From an uncultured Tropicimonas sp. (GTDB lineage: Bacteria; Pseudomonadota; Alphaproteobacteria; Rhodobacterales; Rhodobacteraceae), in NCBI GenBank assembly GCA_947495685.1, contig CANLZY010000036.1, positions 1 through 49,096 of the forward strand: a stretch of 49,096 bases of DNA, given 5' to 3'. Shown here in pieces: positions 7,888 through 17,702 of the stretch. Numbering within the stretch: the first letter of the stretch is position 1; the number at the start of each line of letters is the position of its first letter. Position numbers and translations under genes: made by a program. Below the pieces are notes generated by a model. It saw only the letters and a program-made list of their open reading frames with translations, searched no databases and was not told the DNA's origin.

Positions 7888-9705
7888 ATGGATGATCAGA
7901 ACAAAAACCTCATTCTCGCCACGGCGCTCAGCTTTCTGGTGATCCTCGTCTGGTTCGTGCTGTTTCCCCCTGCGGAACCGCCTGCGCCATTGACGCCTCC
8001 CGAGGCCACTTCGTCCCAGCCCTCGGTCGACGTGAACGGAAACCCGATTGCAGCCGTTCCGCAATCGGCCGATCCGGGTGCGGTGACGGCGCCTGCCGAG
8101 GTCGCTCCGGCCGAGGATGCGCCCCGCCTGTCCGTCGAAACGCCGAAGCTGTCGGGATCGATCTCGCTGGTTGGCGGCCGTATCGACGATCTGTTGCTGA
8201 CGGACTACCGGGAAACCCTTGACGATGCTTCGCCGAACGTCCGCCTGCTGGAACGTGTCGGAGGCAATCTGTCATACTACGCCCTGTTCGGATGGGCGCC
8301 CGGCGGCGGAATGCAACCCGGCGACGTGCCTGGCACCGACACTCTGTGGTCTGTCGAGGCAGGCGAGACGTTGACGCCCGAGACACCCGTGACCTTGCGG
8401 TGGGATAGCCCGTCGGGCTTGATCTTTCGCCGCGTGGTCTCGATCGACGCGGACTACATGTTTACGATCGATCAGTCGGTTGAGAACCCGACGGACACCG
8501 TGCGCCGCGCGGCGCCCTATGGAATCATCGCGCGCCACGGTCTGCCAGACCTGACCCGTTTCTTCATCCTGCATGAAGGTGTGGTCGCGATGGCGAACGG
8601 TCGCTTGATGGAGCGGGAATACAAGGAATTTGCCGATTTCGAAATCGACCCCGCGCTCGGGGTCCAGGCCGAAACGGTCGAAGGTGTCGAGAATGGCTGG
8701 ATCGGCTTCACCGACAAATACTGGATGACCACACTGATTCCGCGCACGGATCAGACTTTCAAGCAGGTCATGCTGTACCAGGCCGGTTCCGAAATCTACC
8801 AGACCCAGACCATCTATCCGACGATAGAGATCGCGGCCGGTCAGACGGTTACCCAGACCTCGAAATTGTTCGCCGGCGCAAAGGAATGGGAGACCATCCG
8901 CGCCTATCAGAACGAAAAGGGTATCGATGGCTTCGTGGATTCGATCGACTGGGGGTGGTTCTTCTTCCTGACCAAGCCGATCTTTGCGGTGCTGCATTGG
9001 CTACACAGTGTCATTGGCAACATGGGCTGGTCGATCATTGTCCTGACGATTCTGATCAAGGGCCTGCTGTTCCCGCTTGCCTACAAGTCCTATTCCTCCA
9101 TGGCGAAGATGAAAGAGCTTCAGCCCGAGATGGAAAAGCTGAAGGAAAAGGCCGGCGATGACCGCCAGAAGCTCCAGAAGGAGATGATGGAGCTCTACAA
9201 GAAGGAAAAGGTGAACCCGGCGTCGGGCTGCCTGCCGATCCTTCTGCAGATCCCGATCTTCTTCTCCCTGTACAAGGTGATCTTCGTCACGCTGGAACTG
9301 CGTCACGCGCCCTGGTTGGGTTGGATTCGCGACCTGTCGGCACCGGACCCCTCGTCCATCATCAACCTGTTCGGCATTTTGCCCTTTGCGGTGCCGGACC
9401 TCGGCGCACTGGACATCCTGTCGCTCGGGATCATGCCGATCATCCTGGGCATCTCGATGTGGATCCAGCAGAAGCTGAACCCGGCGCCCACAGATCCGAC
9501 CCAGCAGATGATCTTTGCCTGGATGCCGTGGATCTTCATGTTCATGCTGGGCAGCTTTGCCAGCGGGCTGGTGCTGTACTGGATCACCAACAACGTGATC
9601 ACGTTCACGCAGCAGTATCTGATCATGCGCAGCCACGGCTACAAGCCGGATGTCTTCGGCAACATCCTGACAACCTTCAGGCTCAAGAAGCCTGACACGA
9701 AGTGA
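7888..9705 (+). CDS. yidC: Membrane protein insertase YidC
   Basis: 605-residue Oxa1/Alb3/YidC insertase of the inner membrane, acting alone or with SecYEG. The N-terminal membrane anchor follows MDDQNKNLILATAL. A large periplasmic beta-sandwich domain spans about 60-340. The C-terminal five-helix insertase core contains the conserved GWSIIVLTILIKGLLFPL segment, the cytoplasmic coiled segment rich in Lys/Glu, and the ASGCLPILLQIPIFF block. The ATG at 7888 gives the standard N terminus; an upstream in-frame start adds 16 unsupported residues. The stop overlaps the GTG start of the MOSC gene by 4 nt. Confidence 0.98.
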   Translation: MDDQNKNLILATALSFLVILVWFVLFPPAEPPAPLTPPEATSSQPSVDVNGNPIAAVPQSADPGAVTAPAEVAPAEDAPRLSVETPKLSGSISLVGGRIDDLLLTDYRETLDDASPNVRLLERVGGNLSYYALFGWAPGGGMQPGDVPGTDTLWSVEAGETLTPETPVTLRWDSPSGLIFRRVVSIDADYMFTIDQSVENPTDTVRRAAPYGIIARHGLPDLTRFFILHEGVVAMANGRLMEREYKEFADFEIDPALGVQAETVEGVENGWIGFTDKYWMTTLIPRTDQTFKQVMLYQAGSEIYQTQTIYPTIEIAAGQTVTQTSKLFAGAKEWETIRAYQNEKGIDGFVDSIDWGWFFFLTKPIFAVLHWLHSVIGNMGWSIIVLTILIKGLLFPLAYKSYSSMAKMKELQPEMEKLKEKAGDDRQKLQKEMMELYKKEKVNPASGCLPILLQIPIFFSLYKVIFVTLELRHAPWLGWIRDLSAPDPSSIINLFGILPFAVPDLGALDILSLGIMPIILGISMWIQQKLNPAPTDPTQQMIFAWMPWIFMFMLGSFASGLVLYWITNNVITFTQQYLIMRSHGYKPDVFGNILTTFRLKKPDTK

Positions 9706-10460
9706 CCGCCACGCTGGCACACATTGTCCGCCACCCGATCAAGTCGATCGGGTGGCAGGAGCTTTCTTCCGTGGCGTTGTCCGCTGGCAAGGTTCTGCCG
9801 TTCGACCGCCACTGGGCCATCGCCCACAGCGCCGCCGCCTTTGACGGTCTACCGGATGGGTGGCAGGCCAAGCGTAACTTCGTGCGCGGCGTGGCAGCGG
9901 CACCGTTGATGGCGGTCACCGCCAGCTTGTCAGACGATGCCCGCAACATCACCTTAAACCACCCTGCACGGGATCCGCTCGACATCGCCCCGGATACCGA
10001 GGCCGGAGCGGCAGCCCTGCTGGACTGGATCGCGCCTCTGTGGCCTGACACGCGCCCTGCCGCCGCACGCGTGGTCAGCGCTGGGGACCAGGCCATGACC
10101 GATGTGCCCGAACCCTACGTCGCGGTGCTTGGCCTGTCGTCGTTGCGCGCCCTTGGGCAACGACTGGGGCAGGAGCTCTCCATCCATCGGTTCCGCGGAA
10201 ATCTATGGCTGGACGGAACCGCACCGTGGGAAGAATTCGACTGGATCGGCCGCGAGATAGCTGTCGGGACGGTTCGGCTACGGATCGAGGAGCGTATCAC
10301 CCGCTGCAACGCGACCGCCGCCAACCCCGTGACCGGGCACCAGGATGCCGATACGCTCGGCACACTCGAATCCGCATACGGCCACCGAGACTTTGGCGTT
10401 TATGCTACGGTTCTGAACGATGGGTTCGTGCGAACCGGCGACGCTGTGGAGGTACCATGA
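9702..10460 (+). CDS. MOSC domain protein
   Basis: 252-residue protein with an N-terminal MOSC beta-barrel domain and a C-terminal MOSC domain. The probable molybdenum-cofactor-ligating Cys is C202 in ITRCNATAANP. Family members bind sulfurated molybdenum cofactor and include mARC/YcbX-type reductases of N-hydroxylated compounds. The GTG start at 9702 lies within the yidC stop (GTGA overlap), and its stop overlaps the engB start (ATGA), so yidC, this gene and engB look translationally coupled. The specific substrate is unknown; no ferredoxin domain is fused, unlike YcbX. Confidence 0.87.
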   Translation: MTATLAHIVRHPIKSIGWQELSSVALSAGKVLPFDRHWAIAHSAAAFDGLPDGWQAKRNFVRGVAAAPLMAVTASLSDDARNITLNHPARDPLDIAPDTEAGAAALLDWIAPLWPDTRPAAARVVSAGDQAMTDVPEPYVAVLGLSSLRALGQRLGQELSIHRFRGNLWLDGTAPWEEFDWIGREIAVGTVRLRIEERITRCNATAANPVTGHQDADTLGTLESAYGHRDFGVYATVLNDGFVRTGDAVEVP

Positions 10461-11110
10461 ACACCCTACCCTTTCCCCTTGCGGAAGAACCCGACGCACC
10501 CACGCTTGAGCGCGGACGCAAACTGTTTGCCGGTCAGACAGAATTCTTGAAGGGCGTCGTGGCGATGTCGGGCCTGCCGCCTGCAGACCGTCTGGAGGTC
10601 TGCTTCGCTGGGCGTTCCAACGTTGGAAAGTCTAGCCTGATCAACGCACTGACTGGCCACAAGGCGCTTGCCCGCGCCTCCAATACGCCCGGCAGGACAC
10701 AGGAAATCAACTATTTCACCCTCGCGGACAGCCACTATCTGGTCGATCTGCCGGGGTATGGCTTTGCCAAGGCACCGATTCCGGTGGTGGAGAAATGGCA
10801 GAGGCTTCTCAAGTCCTATCTCGCAGGCCGCCCAACCCTGCGCCGGGCCTTCGTGCTGATCGACACCCGACATGGGGTCAAAACCGTCGACAACGAGATC
10901 ATGAGCCTGCTGGATTCCTCGGCCGTGCCGTTTCAGGTGGTACTGACCAAGAGCGACAAGGTGAAGGATTCGGAACGCGAGGCAGTGCTGGACCAGGTCC
11001 GCTCCAATCTGCAATCGCACGCGGCGGCCTTCCCGGAACTGTTGGTCACCTCGTCCGAAAAGGGCGATGGCATCCCGACCCTGCGCAGCCTGATCGCAAC
11101 ACTCGTCTGA
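10457..11110 (+). CDS. engB: Ribosome biogenesis GTPase EngB/YsxC
   Basis: 217-residue TRAFAC-class GTPase needed for late large-subunit assembly. Motifs in order: G1 GRSNVGKSS, switch/G2 region with TPGRTQ, G3 DLPGYG, G4 TKSD, and a G5-like TSSEKG. The ATG at 10457 follows GGAGG with 4-nt spacing and overlaps the MOSC stop. A longer upstream frame lacks family similarity. It is the last gene of the yidC run; the SDR gene faces it. Confidence 0.97.
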   Translation: MNTLPFPLAEEPDAPTLERGRKLFAGQTEFLKGVVAMSGLPPADRLEVCFAGRSNVGKSSLINALTGHKALARASNTPGRTQEINYFTLADSHYLVDLPGYGFAKAPIPVVEKWQRLLKSYLAGRPTLRRAFVLIDTRHGVKTVDNEIMSLLDSSAVPFQVVLTKSDKVKDSEREAVLDQVRSNLQSHAAAFPELLVTSSEKGDGIPTLRSLIATLV

Positions 11111-11194
11111 AAAACCCCGACGGGCTCCCGCCCCTTGCACGCGATGCGCTTGCCGCGCGGGGTTTGACGCCGCACGTGCTGACGCATGCGCGAC

Positions 11195-11935
11195 TCAGAC
11201 GTGCTGCCCGGCGTTGACCTCGATCTCGGTTCCCGTGACATAGCTCGACGCATCCGTGCAGAGAAAATAGATCACATCAGCAACCTCGGACGGTTGGCCC
11301 AGCCGACGCAGCGGCAGCCCCTCGACGATCTTGTCGGTGCCAGGGCTGAGGATCGAGGTTCCGATTTCGCCCGGAGCGATGGCGTTGACCCGCACCCCAA
11401 GAGGGCCGAAATCATGCGCCATCTCGCGCGTCAGCGCCTTGAGGGCCGCCTTGGAGGTCGCATAGGCTGCGCCTGCAAACGGATGTACCCGGCTGCCAGC
11501 AATCGAGGTGACGTTGACCACGGCCCCCTTCGCCGCAGCCAACTCGTCGATCAACCCACGCGCCAGAACGACAGAGGAAAAGAAATTGACGTGAAACACG
11601 TGTCCCCAGGTCATCAGGTCCGTGTCGATCGTGTTCAGCCGTCCGCCGTCCGGCGCCTTGGGCGACATCCCGGCATTGTTCACCAAGGCATCCAGCTTTC
11701 CGCCGACCATTTCCTGGATCAGCCCGACGGCATTGATCGTATCGGCCGGGTCGGCCAGATCAATCTGCACGTGGTTCTCTTCGCCGCCGCCCCAGGGACA
11801 TGCGTCGGGAAACGCGTGTCTGGAACAGGTGATCACCCGCCACCTTTCCTGATTGAACTTGCGAACAGTGGCATGGCCGATGCCCCGGCTTGCACCGGTC
11901 AGCAGCATGGTCTTCTGGCGATCGTTGCTGGGCAT
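11195..11935 (-). CDS. Short-chain dehydrogenase/reductase (SDR)
   Basis: 246-residue classical SDR. The nucleotide-binding motif TGASRGIG lies at 14-21, the structural NNAG motif at about 87-90, the catalytic Ser in VTSIAGS and the Tyr-x3-Lys in YATSK. The C terminus carries the common VTGTEIEVNAG. The fold binds NAD(P)H and oxidises or reduces a hydroxyl/keto group; the substrate is not predictable. The similarity to FabG-like enzymes is general and does not imply fatty-acid synthesis. It is a single gene lying opposite to and between engB and argB. Confidence 0.9.
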   Translation of the reverse strand: MPSNDRQKTMLLTGASRGIGHATVRKFNQERWRVITCSRHAFPDACPWGGGEENHVQIDLADPADTINAVGLIQEMVGGKLDALVNNAGMSPKAPDGGRLNTIDTDLMTWGHVFHVNFFSSVVLARGLIDELAAAKGAVVNVTSIAGSRVHPFAGAAYATSKAALKALTREMAHDFGPLGVRVNAIAPGEIGTSILSPGTDKIVEGLPLRRLGQPSEVADVIYFLCTDASSYVTGTEIEVNAGQHV

Positions 11936-12051
11936 GAAGGCTCTCCTGATCTATGCCATCCCTGCGGGAAATCGACCAAGAAGACAATCGCCCTTGGCAG
12001 GGCGCATTCCCGCGCGTAACACCGGGCACCAGTAGAACCCGAGCCAGAGTG

Positions 12052-12915
12052 ATGAAGAAGCAGACGATGAACCGCGATTGGATCGCCACAGCCCGCACCC
12101 TGTCCGAAGCCCTGCCGTACCTGCAGCGGTACACGGGCGCAATTGTCGTGATCAAGTTCGGCGGCCACGCGATGGGCGACGCCGAGCAGATGGACAGCTT
12201 TGCACGCGATGTCGTGCTGATGAACCAGGTCGGCGTTCGCCCCGTCATCGTTCACGGCGGCGGACCGATGATCAACAGCATGCTGGACAAGCTGGACATC
12301 AAGAGCGAATTCGTCGGCGGCAAGCGGGTCACCGACGAAGCGACGATGGAAGTGGTCGAGATGGTCCTGTCCGGCCTGGTCAACAAACGAATCGTTCAGG
12401 CCATCAACCAGCAGGGCGGGCGTGCGGTCGGGATGTCGGGCAAGGACGCCAACATCATGGTCTGTGATCCTGTCGATCCGGCCTTGGGCCTGGTTGGCCA
12501 GCCGGTCGAGGTCACCCCCGACGTGCTGCACCAGATGCACGACGTGGGCATAATCCCGGTCATGGCTCCGTTGGGTGCCGGGCGCGAGGGCGAGACCTTC
12601 AACGTGAACGGCGATACCGCAGCCGGAGCGATCGCAGCAGCGATGAAAGCGGACCGGTTGCTTTTGCTGACGGATGTTGCCGGGGTGAAGAACGCGACCG
12701 GCGAGGTCATCACCGACCTGACCATCGACAGCGTTGCCCGCCTGACCAAGCAAGGCGTGATTTCCGGCGGAATGATCCCCAAGACGGAAACAGCCGTTGC
12801 GGCAATCCGCGGCGGTGTCCGGGCTGCTGTCATCCTGGACGGACGGGCCCCCAATGCCTGCCTGCTGGAACTGTTCACGGAACATGGTGCCGGATCCATC
12901 ATCCGGGCCGGCTAG
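12052..12915 (+). CDS. argB: Acetylglutamate kinase
   Basis: 287-residue amino-acid kinase that phosphorylates N-acetylglutamate in the second step of arginine synthesis. The N-terminal KFGGHAM carries the catalytic Lys, VHGGGPMI is the Gly-rich substrate loop, and NVNGDTAAG plus LLLTDVAGV mark the ATP side. The mobile N-terminal helix [19 protein letters not shown] is typical of the arginine-sensitive hexameric type, so feedback inhibition by arginine is likely. ATG 12052 is chosen; ATG 12067 is an alternative, and a longer frame upstream lacks similarity. Confidence 0.96.
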   Translation: MKKQTMNRDWIATARTLSEALPYLQRYTGAIVVIKFGGHAMGDAEQMDSFARDVVLMNQVGVRPVIVHGGGPMINSMLDKLDIKSEFVGGKRVTDEATMEVVEMVLSGLVNKRIVQAINQQGGRAVGMSGKDANIMVCDPVDPALGLVGQPVEVTPDVLHQMHDVGIIPVMAPLGAGREGETFNVNGDTAAGAIAAAMKADRLLLLTDVAGVKNATGEVITDLTIDSVARLTKQGVISGGMIPKTETAVAAIRGGVRAAVILDGRAPNACLLELFTEHGAGSIIRAG

Positions 12916-12924
12916 AGGTCCGGC

Positions 12925-13596
12925 GTGACGCCCGATGCCGAGATCGCACGCGCAGCAGCGGCAGAACGACTGTCGGTCCTCGGCGGGTTTGCACCCGATG
13001 GAACGGAGGCCGGCCTTCCCGGAGGGTGTCGAACGGTGCTTTTGTTCGGCCCGACCGAGCCTGGCTTCTGGCCCCACGTGGCCCACAGCCCCGAGTTTGG
13101 CTCAGATCAACCCGACCCACTGGATCGCTGGTCAAGGCGGGTCCTGGGCGGGTTGGCCGAGCGTGTTGATGCCATGGCAATCTTTCCCTCGGACGGGCCA
13201 CCCTATCCGCCGTTCTTCGATTGGGCGCTGAGGTGCGGGACCTTCTGGCCATCGCCGATCCAGATGCTGGTACATCACACCGCTGGCCTGATGATCTCGC
13301 TCCGCGGAGCGCTGGCGCTTCCCGTTGATGTGCCCGTCCCGCCGCCTGCCATCGCTCCCTGCATCAACTGCGACACCCGTCCCTGCGCCACCGCGTGTCC
13401 GGTTTCGGCGTTCGAAAGCGGCAATTACGCGGTTCGTGCCTGTCACAATCACCTTGACACCTCGGCTGGCTCGGATTGCATGGGACATGGGTGCGCGGCG
13501 CGTCGTGCCTGCCCTGTCAGCCAGACCTCAGGTCGGCTGCCGGAGCAATCCGCCTTTCACATGCGCGCCTTTCACGGAAGCCAATGCGACAACTGA
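12925..13596 (+). CDS. Two-cluster ferredoxin-like protein
   Basis: 223-residue protein. The N-terminal 140 residues carry no motif I can name. The C-terminal part has eight cysteines suited to two 4Fe-4S clusters: C146-x2-C149-x4-C154-x3-C158 followed by Pro, and C173, C185, C190 and C196, the last again followed by Pro. The layout recalls the ferredoxin domain of epoxyqueuosine reductase QueG, but the x4 spacing in the first motif is unusual and the cobalamin-binding domain is missing. The GTG start at 12925 has AGAGG 6 nt upstream. It begins 9 nt after argB and overlaps the phosphatase by 13 nt. Redox partner and function are unknown. Confidence 0.75.
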   Translation: MTPDAEIARAAAAERLSVLGGFAPDGTEAGLPGGCRTVLLFGPTEPGFWPHVAHSPEFGSDQPDPLDRWSRRVLGGLAERVDAMAIFPSDGPPYPPFFDWALRCGTFWPSPIQMLVHHTAGLMISLRGALALPVDVPVPPPAIAPCINCDTRPCATACPVSAFESGNYAVRACHNHLDTSAGSDCMGHGCAARRACPVSQTSGRLPEQSAFHMRAFHGSQCDN

Positions 13597-14084
13597 TCCT
13601 TCTCCGACACGCAAAATCCAGTTGGGTAAACCCGGACCTGAACGACTTTGACCGGCCGCTGAACAAACGCGGTCAGCGAAGTGCCAAGACCTTGGGCAAG
13701 TGGCTGCGGAAATCAGGTTACGCCCCGGAGGTCACGTACTGTTCGACCGCGCGCCGAACCCGGGAAACCTGGGAGGCGCTGAAACTCGATGGTTCGCTGC
13801 AGTTGATGGAAGAGCTGTACCACGCGTCGCCAGACAGGATGCTGGGGGTCCTGCACGGCTCTGAGGCATCCTCGGTACTGATGATCGCTCACAACCCGGG
13901 AATCAGTGCGCTGGCGCATGTGTTGGTGGACACCGCTCCGGACCATCCGCGGTTTGCGGACTATCCGACAGGATCATTGCTGGTGCTCGAATTCGACGTG
14001 GAGAGTTTTTCGAAAGTGACGCCGCATTCAGGCCATGTCCGGGAGTTCCTCACCCCACACGACCTGCTGGACCCGCCGACCTGA
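13584..14084 (+). CDS. SixA-type histidine phosphatase
   Basis: 166-residue member of the histidine phosphatase superfamily, small SixA-like branch. The active-site RHA-type motif is LLRHAKSSW, with R8 and phospho-accepting H9. The second conserved Arg lies in TARRTRETW and the second His in IAHNPGISAL. SixA of E. coli dephosphorylates a phospho-His protein of the phosphotransferase network; the target here is unknown. The ATG at 13584 lies within the preceding ferredoxin-like gene (13-nt overlap), implying coupled translation. A large stem-loop follows the stop. Confidence 0.88.
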   Translation: MRQLILLRHAKSSWVNPDLNDFDRPLNKRGQRSAKTLGKWLRKSGYAPEVTYCSTARRTRETWEALKLDGSLQLMEELYHASPDRMLGVLHGSEASSVLMIAHNPGISALAHVLVDTAPDHPRFADYPTGSLLVLEFDVESFSKVTPHSGHVREFLTPHDLLDPPT

Positions 14085-14095
14085 CGCGCACCGGT

Positions 14096-14130
14096 CCTGT
14101 CACGCCCCGGCCTCGCCGGAGCATGACAGG
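14096..14130. terminator. 16-bp stem-loop between convergent genes
   Basis: Arms at 14096-14111 and 14115-14130 pair over 16 positions; the two mismatches in DNA become G-U pairs in the minus-strand RNA. It sits between the phosphatase (plus) and bztD (minus) stop codons. No T-run follows on either side, so it may be an RNA 3'-end stabiliser rather than a true intrinsic terminator. Confidence 0.55.
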
Positions 14131-14157
14131 TCTGCAGCCCGGAGCCCGGGCCGGGTT

Positions 14158-14949
14158 TCAGTGCCCGAGGATCTGGCTGAGGAACAGCTTCGTGCGCTCG
14201 TGTTGCGGGTTGTTGAAGAACTCGTTCGGTTCGTTCTGCTCCACGATCTGGCCCTGATCCATGAAGATCACCCGGTTGGCGACCTGCTTGGCAAACCCCA
14301 TCTCGTGGGTCACGCAGAGCATGGTCATGCCTTCTTCGGCAAGCTGGATCATCGTCTCCAGCACTTCCTTGATCATTTCAGGGTCAAGCGCCGAGGTCGG
14401 CTCGTCGAACAGCATGATCCGCGGCATCATGCAGAGCGAGCGGGCGATCGCCACACGCTGCTGCTGTCCACCCGACAGCTGACCGGGGTATTTCAGCGCC
14501 TGTTCGGGGATCTTGACCTTTTCCAGGAAGTGCATTGCCGTCTCTTCGGCTTCCTTGCGCGGGGTCTTGCGAACCCAGATCGGTGCCAGCGTGCAGTTTT
14601 CCAGGATCGTCAGGTGCGGGAACAGGTTGAAGTGCTGAAACACCATTCCGACTTCGGACCGGATCTTGTCGATGTTCTTGAGGTCGGACGACAGTTCCGT
14701 TCCATCAACGATGATCTCTCCGGCCTGGTGCTCTTCCAGACGGTTGATACAACGGATCAGCGTTGACTTTCCCGACCCGGAAGGGCCGGCAATCACGATC
14801 CGTTCGCCGTTGTTTACGGTCAGGTTGATGTCCCGCAGAACGTGGAAGGTGCCGTACCACTTGTTCATGTGCGAGATCTGGATGGCGATCTCGTCGGAGA
14901 CCTCCATGTGCGAGCGGTCGATTTCGCGCTCGAAGGAAAGTTCAGACAT
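14158..14949 (-). CDS. bztD: Amino-acid ABC transporter ATPase (BztD/AapP type)
   Basis: 263-residue ATP-binding subunit of a polar amino-acid importer. Walker A is GPSGSGKST, the Q-loop is in [11 protein letters not shown], the ABC signature is [12 protein letters not shown], and Walker B is [11 protein letters not shown] followed by the H-loop CVTHEMGF. The N terminus has a 20-residue extension before the ABC fold. The ATG at 14949 has AGGAAA upstream; a longer frame runs into bztC. It is the last gene of bztABCD, 10 nt after bztC. Confidence 0.95.
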   Translation of the reverse strand: MSELSFEREIDRSHMEVSDEIAIQISHMNKWYGTFHVLRDINLTVNNGERIVIAGPSGSGKSTLIRCINRLEEHQAGEIIVDGTELSSDLKNIDKIRSEVGMVFQHFNLFPHLTILENCTLAPIWVRKTPRKEAEETAMHFLEKVKIPEQALKYPGQLSGGQQQRVAIARSLCMMPRIMLFDEPTSALDPEMIKEVLETMIQLAEEGMTMLCVTHEMGFAKQVANRVIFMDQGQIVEQNEPNEFFNNPQHERTKLFLSQILGH

Positions 14950-14959
14950 TGCAGTTTCC

Positions 14960-16246
14960 TTAGCGGTGGCCCGTCTGAAGCTTGCGCTCCAGATACATGG
15001 AATAACGGGACATGGAGAAGCAGAAGACAAAGAACAGCAGCGCAATGAAGCCATACAGCTCCCAGACGATTCCGTTCCAGGCCTGATCGGCACGGATGGC
15101 GTTGGACAGGCCCAGCGGGTCGAGCAGACCGATGATCGAGACCAGCGTGGTGTCCTTGAAGACACCGATAAAGGTCGAGACAATGCCCGGGATCGAGATC
15201 TTCAGGGCCTGGGGCATGATGATCAACCGGTTTGCCATCCAGAAATCCAGCCCGAGCGCGTCAGCCGCCTCGTACTGGCCCTTGGGAAGCGCCGCGAGGC
15301 CACCCCGCACAACCTCCGCCATGTAGGCAGAGGCGAACAGCGTGACCATGATGATAACCCGCAGGACGATGTCGAAGTTCGTTCCCGGCGGCATGAAGAT
15401 GTTCAGCAAGGTCGATGCAACGAACAGCAGTGTGATCAGCGGCACACCCCGAATAAACTCGATGAACCCAACCGCCAATGATCGCACGATCAGCAGGTTC
15501 GACTGCCGTCCGAGCGCCAGCACGATCCCGATGGGCAACGACAAGGCGATGGCGACGACGCCGATGGTGATCGAAAGCATGAAGCCACCAAAGGCACGGC
15601 TCTCGACACTTTGCAGCGCCAGCGGCAGCACAGAGGACAACGCACTGGCCGTTGGCCCGGCCAGAAACAGCCACCACAGGATCGCCAGCAGGACGCCAGT
15701 GAGGATTGCCGCAAGCCCTCCGGCGATCGGTTTCAGGAATTGGTGGGCATAGAAACCGATGACGAAGCCAAGGCCCGCAACGACGGGGCCCCAAATCGGC
15801 CCGCCCCACAAAAGCCAGGGCATCAGGAAGGGGTAGACCGCCGAGAAGACCAGCACGCGGCGCGGTACCCCGGTAAACAGGATTGGAGCGACCGCGATCA
15901 GCAACAGCAAAAAGGCCAGGATCGGGCGCCAGTAGAGTTCGGACGGGTAGAAGCCGAACATCAACTGCAACCAGCGTTCGCGGATGACCCCCCAGCAGGC
16001 GCCTCCCTCTCCCATCAGGATCTCGCGGCACTCGTTCAGCGAGGTCGCCCGCCACGTGGGCGAGATGATCCAGGGCAAGGAATGCGCCAACAACCAGGCG
16101 ACGAAACCGAGCGACAGGAGCGTGAGGATCGCGTTCAAGGGCGAGGAAAACAGGTTCTGGCGAATCCACCCGAGAAAGCCGGTCGTGGCCGCGGGGGGGG
16201 CCTGTTGCTCTTCCATGACGGAACGGACGAAGTTAATTTGTACCAT
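14960..16246 (-). CDS. bztC: Amino-acid ABC transporter permease (BztC/AapM type)
   Basis: 428-residue inner-membrane permease. About eight hydrophobic segments are visible, with a long N-terminal extension that is characteristic of BztC/AapM rather than short HisM-type permeases. The cytoplasmic EAA loop reads [20 protein letters not shown] and contacts the ATPase. The ATG at 16246 follows GGAG and lies 1 nt after the bztB stop; an internal ATG at 16216 is possible. It pairs with bztB to form the translocation channel. Confidence 0.94.
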   Translation of the reverse strand: MVQINFVRSVMEEQQAPPAATTGFLGWIRQNLFSSPLNAILTLLSLGFVAWLLAHSLPWIISPTWRATSLNECREILMGEGGACWGVIRERWLQLMFGFYPSELYWRPILAFLLLLIAVAPILFTGVPRRVLVFSAVYPFLMPWLLWGGPIWGPVVAGLGFVIGFYAHQFLKPIAGGLAAILTGVLLAILWWLFLAGPTASALSSVLPLALQSVESRAFGGFMLSITIGVVAIALSLPIGIVLALGRQSNLLIVRSLAVGFIEFIRGVPLITLLFVASTLLNIFMPPGTNFDIVLRVIIMVTLFASAYMAEVVRGGLAALPKGQYEAADALGLDFWMANRLIIMPQALKISIPGIVSTFIGVFKDTTLVSIIGLLDPLGLSNAIRADQAWNGIVWELYGFIALLFFVFCFSMSRYSMYLERKLQTGHR

Positions 16247-16247
16247 C

Positions 16248-17567
16248 TTACCGCTCCACCAGCTTCACGCGATCGTTGTACCAGTTCATGATCCCCGAAA
16301 TGGACAGCGATATGGCCAAGTAGACCAGCATCAACAGCAGGACACATTCCAGCTCGCGGCCGGTCTGGTTCATCGTGATACCGCCCAGTGTTCCGGTGAT
16401 ATCCATGTACCCCACCGCAATCGCCAGCGAGGAGTTCTTGGTCAGGTTGAGATAGTTGGAAATGAGCGGCGGAATGATGACCCGCAGTGCCTGCGGCAGG
16501 ATCACTAGGCTCATGATCCGGTTGGACCGCAGCCCAAGGGCGGCGGCCGCTTCGGTCTGGCCGCTGGAAATCGCCAGGATCCCTGCCCGAACGATCTCGG
16601 CGATAAAGGCCGCCGTATAGAGCGACAGCGCCAGCCAAAGGGCGATCAGGGAGTTTCGCAGATACGTCCCGCCCGAGAAGTTGAACCCCTTCAGTTGCGG
16701 ATAGCCGAGGTGGAAACCCAGGATTGCCAGCACGATCGCCAGCGGCACCAGAACCACGCCCAGTCTCAGATACCATGTCGTCGGACGATCGCCGGTGGCG
16801 TTCTGGATTCGGTCGGCTCGCTTCTTGATCCGGCTGGAGCCATACAACCCGGCTGCCAGCACAGCGACGATCAATATCAAGTCGAGGCTGATCTGGAACA
16901 CGCCACAGCTGTCATTGAGGGGCGCGCCAGCTTCGGGGGCAGCGCAGGCCGGGCTGTCGCGATCCGGCAGTACCGGAAGATCGCCCAGCCCGCGGCTGAA
17001 CAGCGGTTCCGGAATATAGACGCCGCGATTCGTGAAGGCGACGCTGTCAAACAGCACCATGTTGGCTGTGGGATTCTCGCCCTTGAAGGCGCGTGGCGCC
17101 GGCAGGGTTTCGATCATGATCGCCATGGTGAAGACGATCCACAACAGAACCGGGACGTTGCGGAAGGCCTCGACATAGACCGTCATCAGGCGCGCGACGA
17201 TCCAGTTGTTCGACAGTCGCAGAACGCCCACGATCACGCCGATGATGGTCGCGGTGATGCACCCCATGAAGGCGACGAGAAGGGTGTTCAACAACCCGAT
17301 AAAGGCGGCGCGCCAATGCGTGGATTGGGAACTGTAGTCCAGCAACCTCTGGTTGATGTCATATCCAGCAGGATCGCTCAGAAACCCGAAGCCGATGGTT
17401 TTCCCCTGTTCGGCAAGGTTTGCAAGCGTGTTGTTGATCAGCCAGGCGGCGAAGATCATGAACACGAACAGCGCGACGATCTGGATCGTCAGCGACCGAT
17501 AGCGCGTGTCGTAGATCAACATACCGAGCCTGAACGACTCCTTCGGCGGGTCGGTCAGTGAAGCCAT
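16248..17567 (-). CDS. bztB: Amino-acid ABC transporter permease (BztB/AapQ type)
   Basis: 439-residue inner-membrane permease of the general/polar L-amino-acid transporter. An N-terminal membrane helix is followed by a large interrupted permease domain, as in BztB/AapQ. The EAA loop reads EAAAALGLRSNRIMSLVILP. It forms a heterodimer with bztC. The gene begins downstream of a strong terminator-like stem-loop that separates it from bztA, so its expression probably relies on read-through. Confidence 0.94.
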   Translation of the reverse strand: MASLTDPPKESFRLGMLIYDTRYRSLTIQIVALFVFMIFAAWLINNTLANLAEQGKTIGFGFLSDPAGYDINQRLLDYSSQSTHWRAAFIGLLNTLLVAFMGCITATIIGVIVGVLRLSNNWIVARLMTVYVEAFRNVPVLLWIVFTMAIMIETLPAPRAFKGENPTANMVLFDSVAFTNRGVYIPEPLFSRGLGDLPVLPDRDSPACAAPEAGAPLNDSCGVFQISLDLILIVAVLAAGLYGSSRIKKRADRIQNATGDRPTTWYLRLGVVLVPLAIVLAILGFHLGYPQLKGFNFSGGTYLRNSLIALWLALSLYTAAFIAEIVRAGILAISSGQTEAAAALGLRSNRIMSLVILPQALRVIIPPLISNYLNLTKNSSLAIAVGYMDITGTLGGITMNQTGRELECVLLLMLVYLAISLSISGIMNWYNDRVKLVER

Positions 17568-17659
17568 GGGCCAGTGTCCCTGTGCGGTTCCGGGCTTCCC
17601 CCCTGCGGGCGTTGGCCCCGCACTGCAGGCCCGGATGTTGTTGTTCTGGTCGACTGAGA

Positions 17660-17691
17660 AAAAGGGGCGCGGCCTACACCGCGCCCCTTTT
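17660..17691 (-). terminator. Intrinsic terminator/attenuator between bztA and bztB
   Basis: Two 13-nt arms (17660-17672 and 17679-17691) are exact complements around a 6-nt loop. In the minus-strand RNA the GC-rich stem is followed by five U residues. It lies 12 nt after the bztA stop. It should end most transcripts there, giving more binding protein than permease, as is known for such transporters. Confidence 0.85.
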
Positions 17692-17702
17692 CCATTTACG
17701 CC

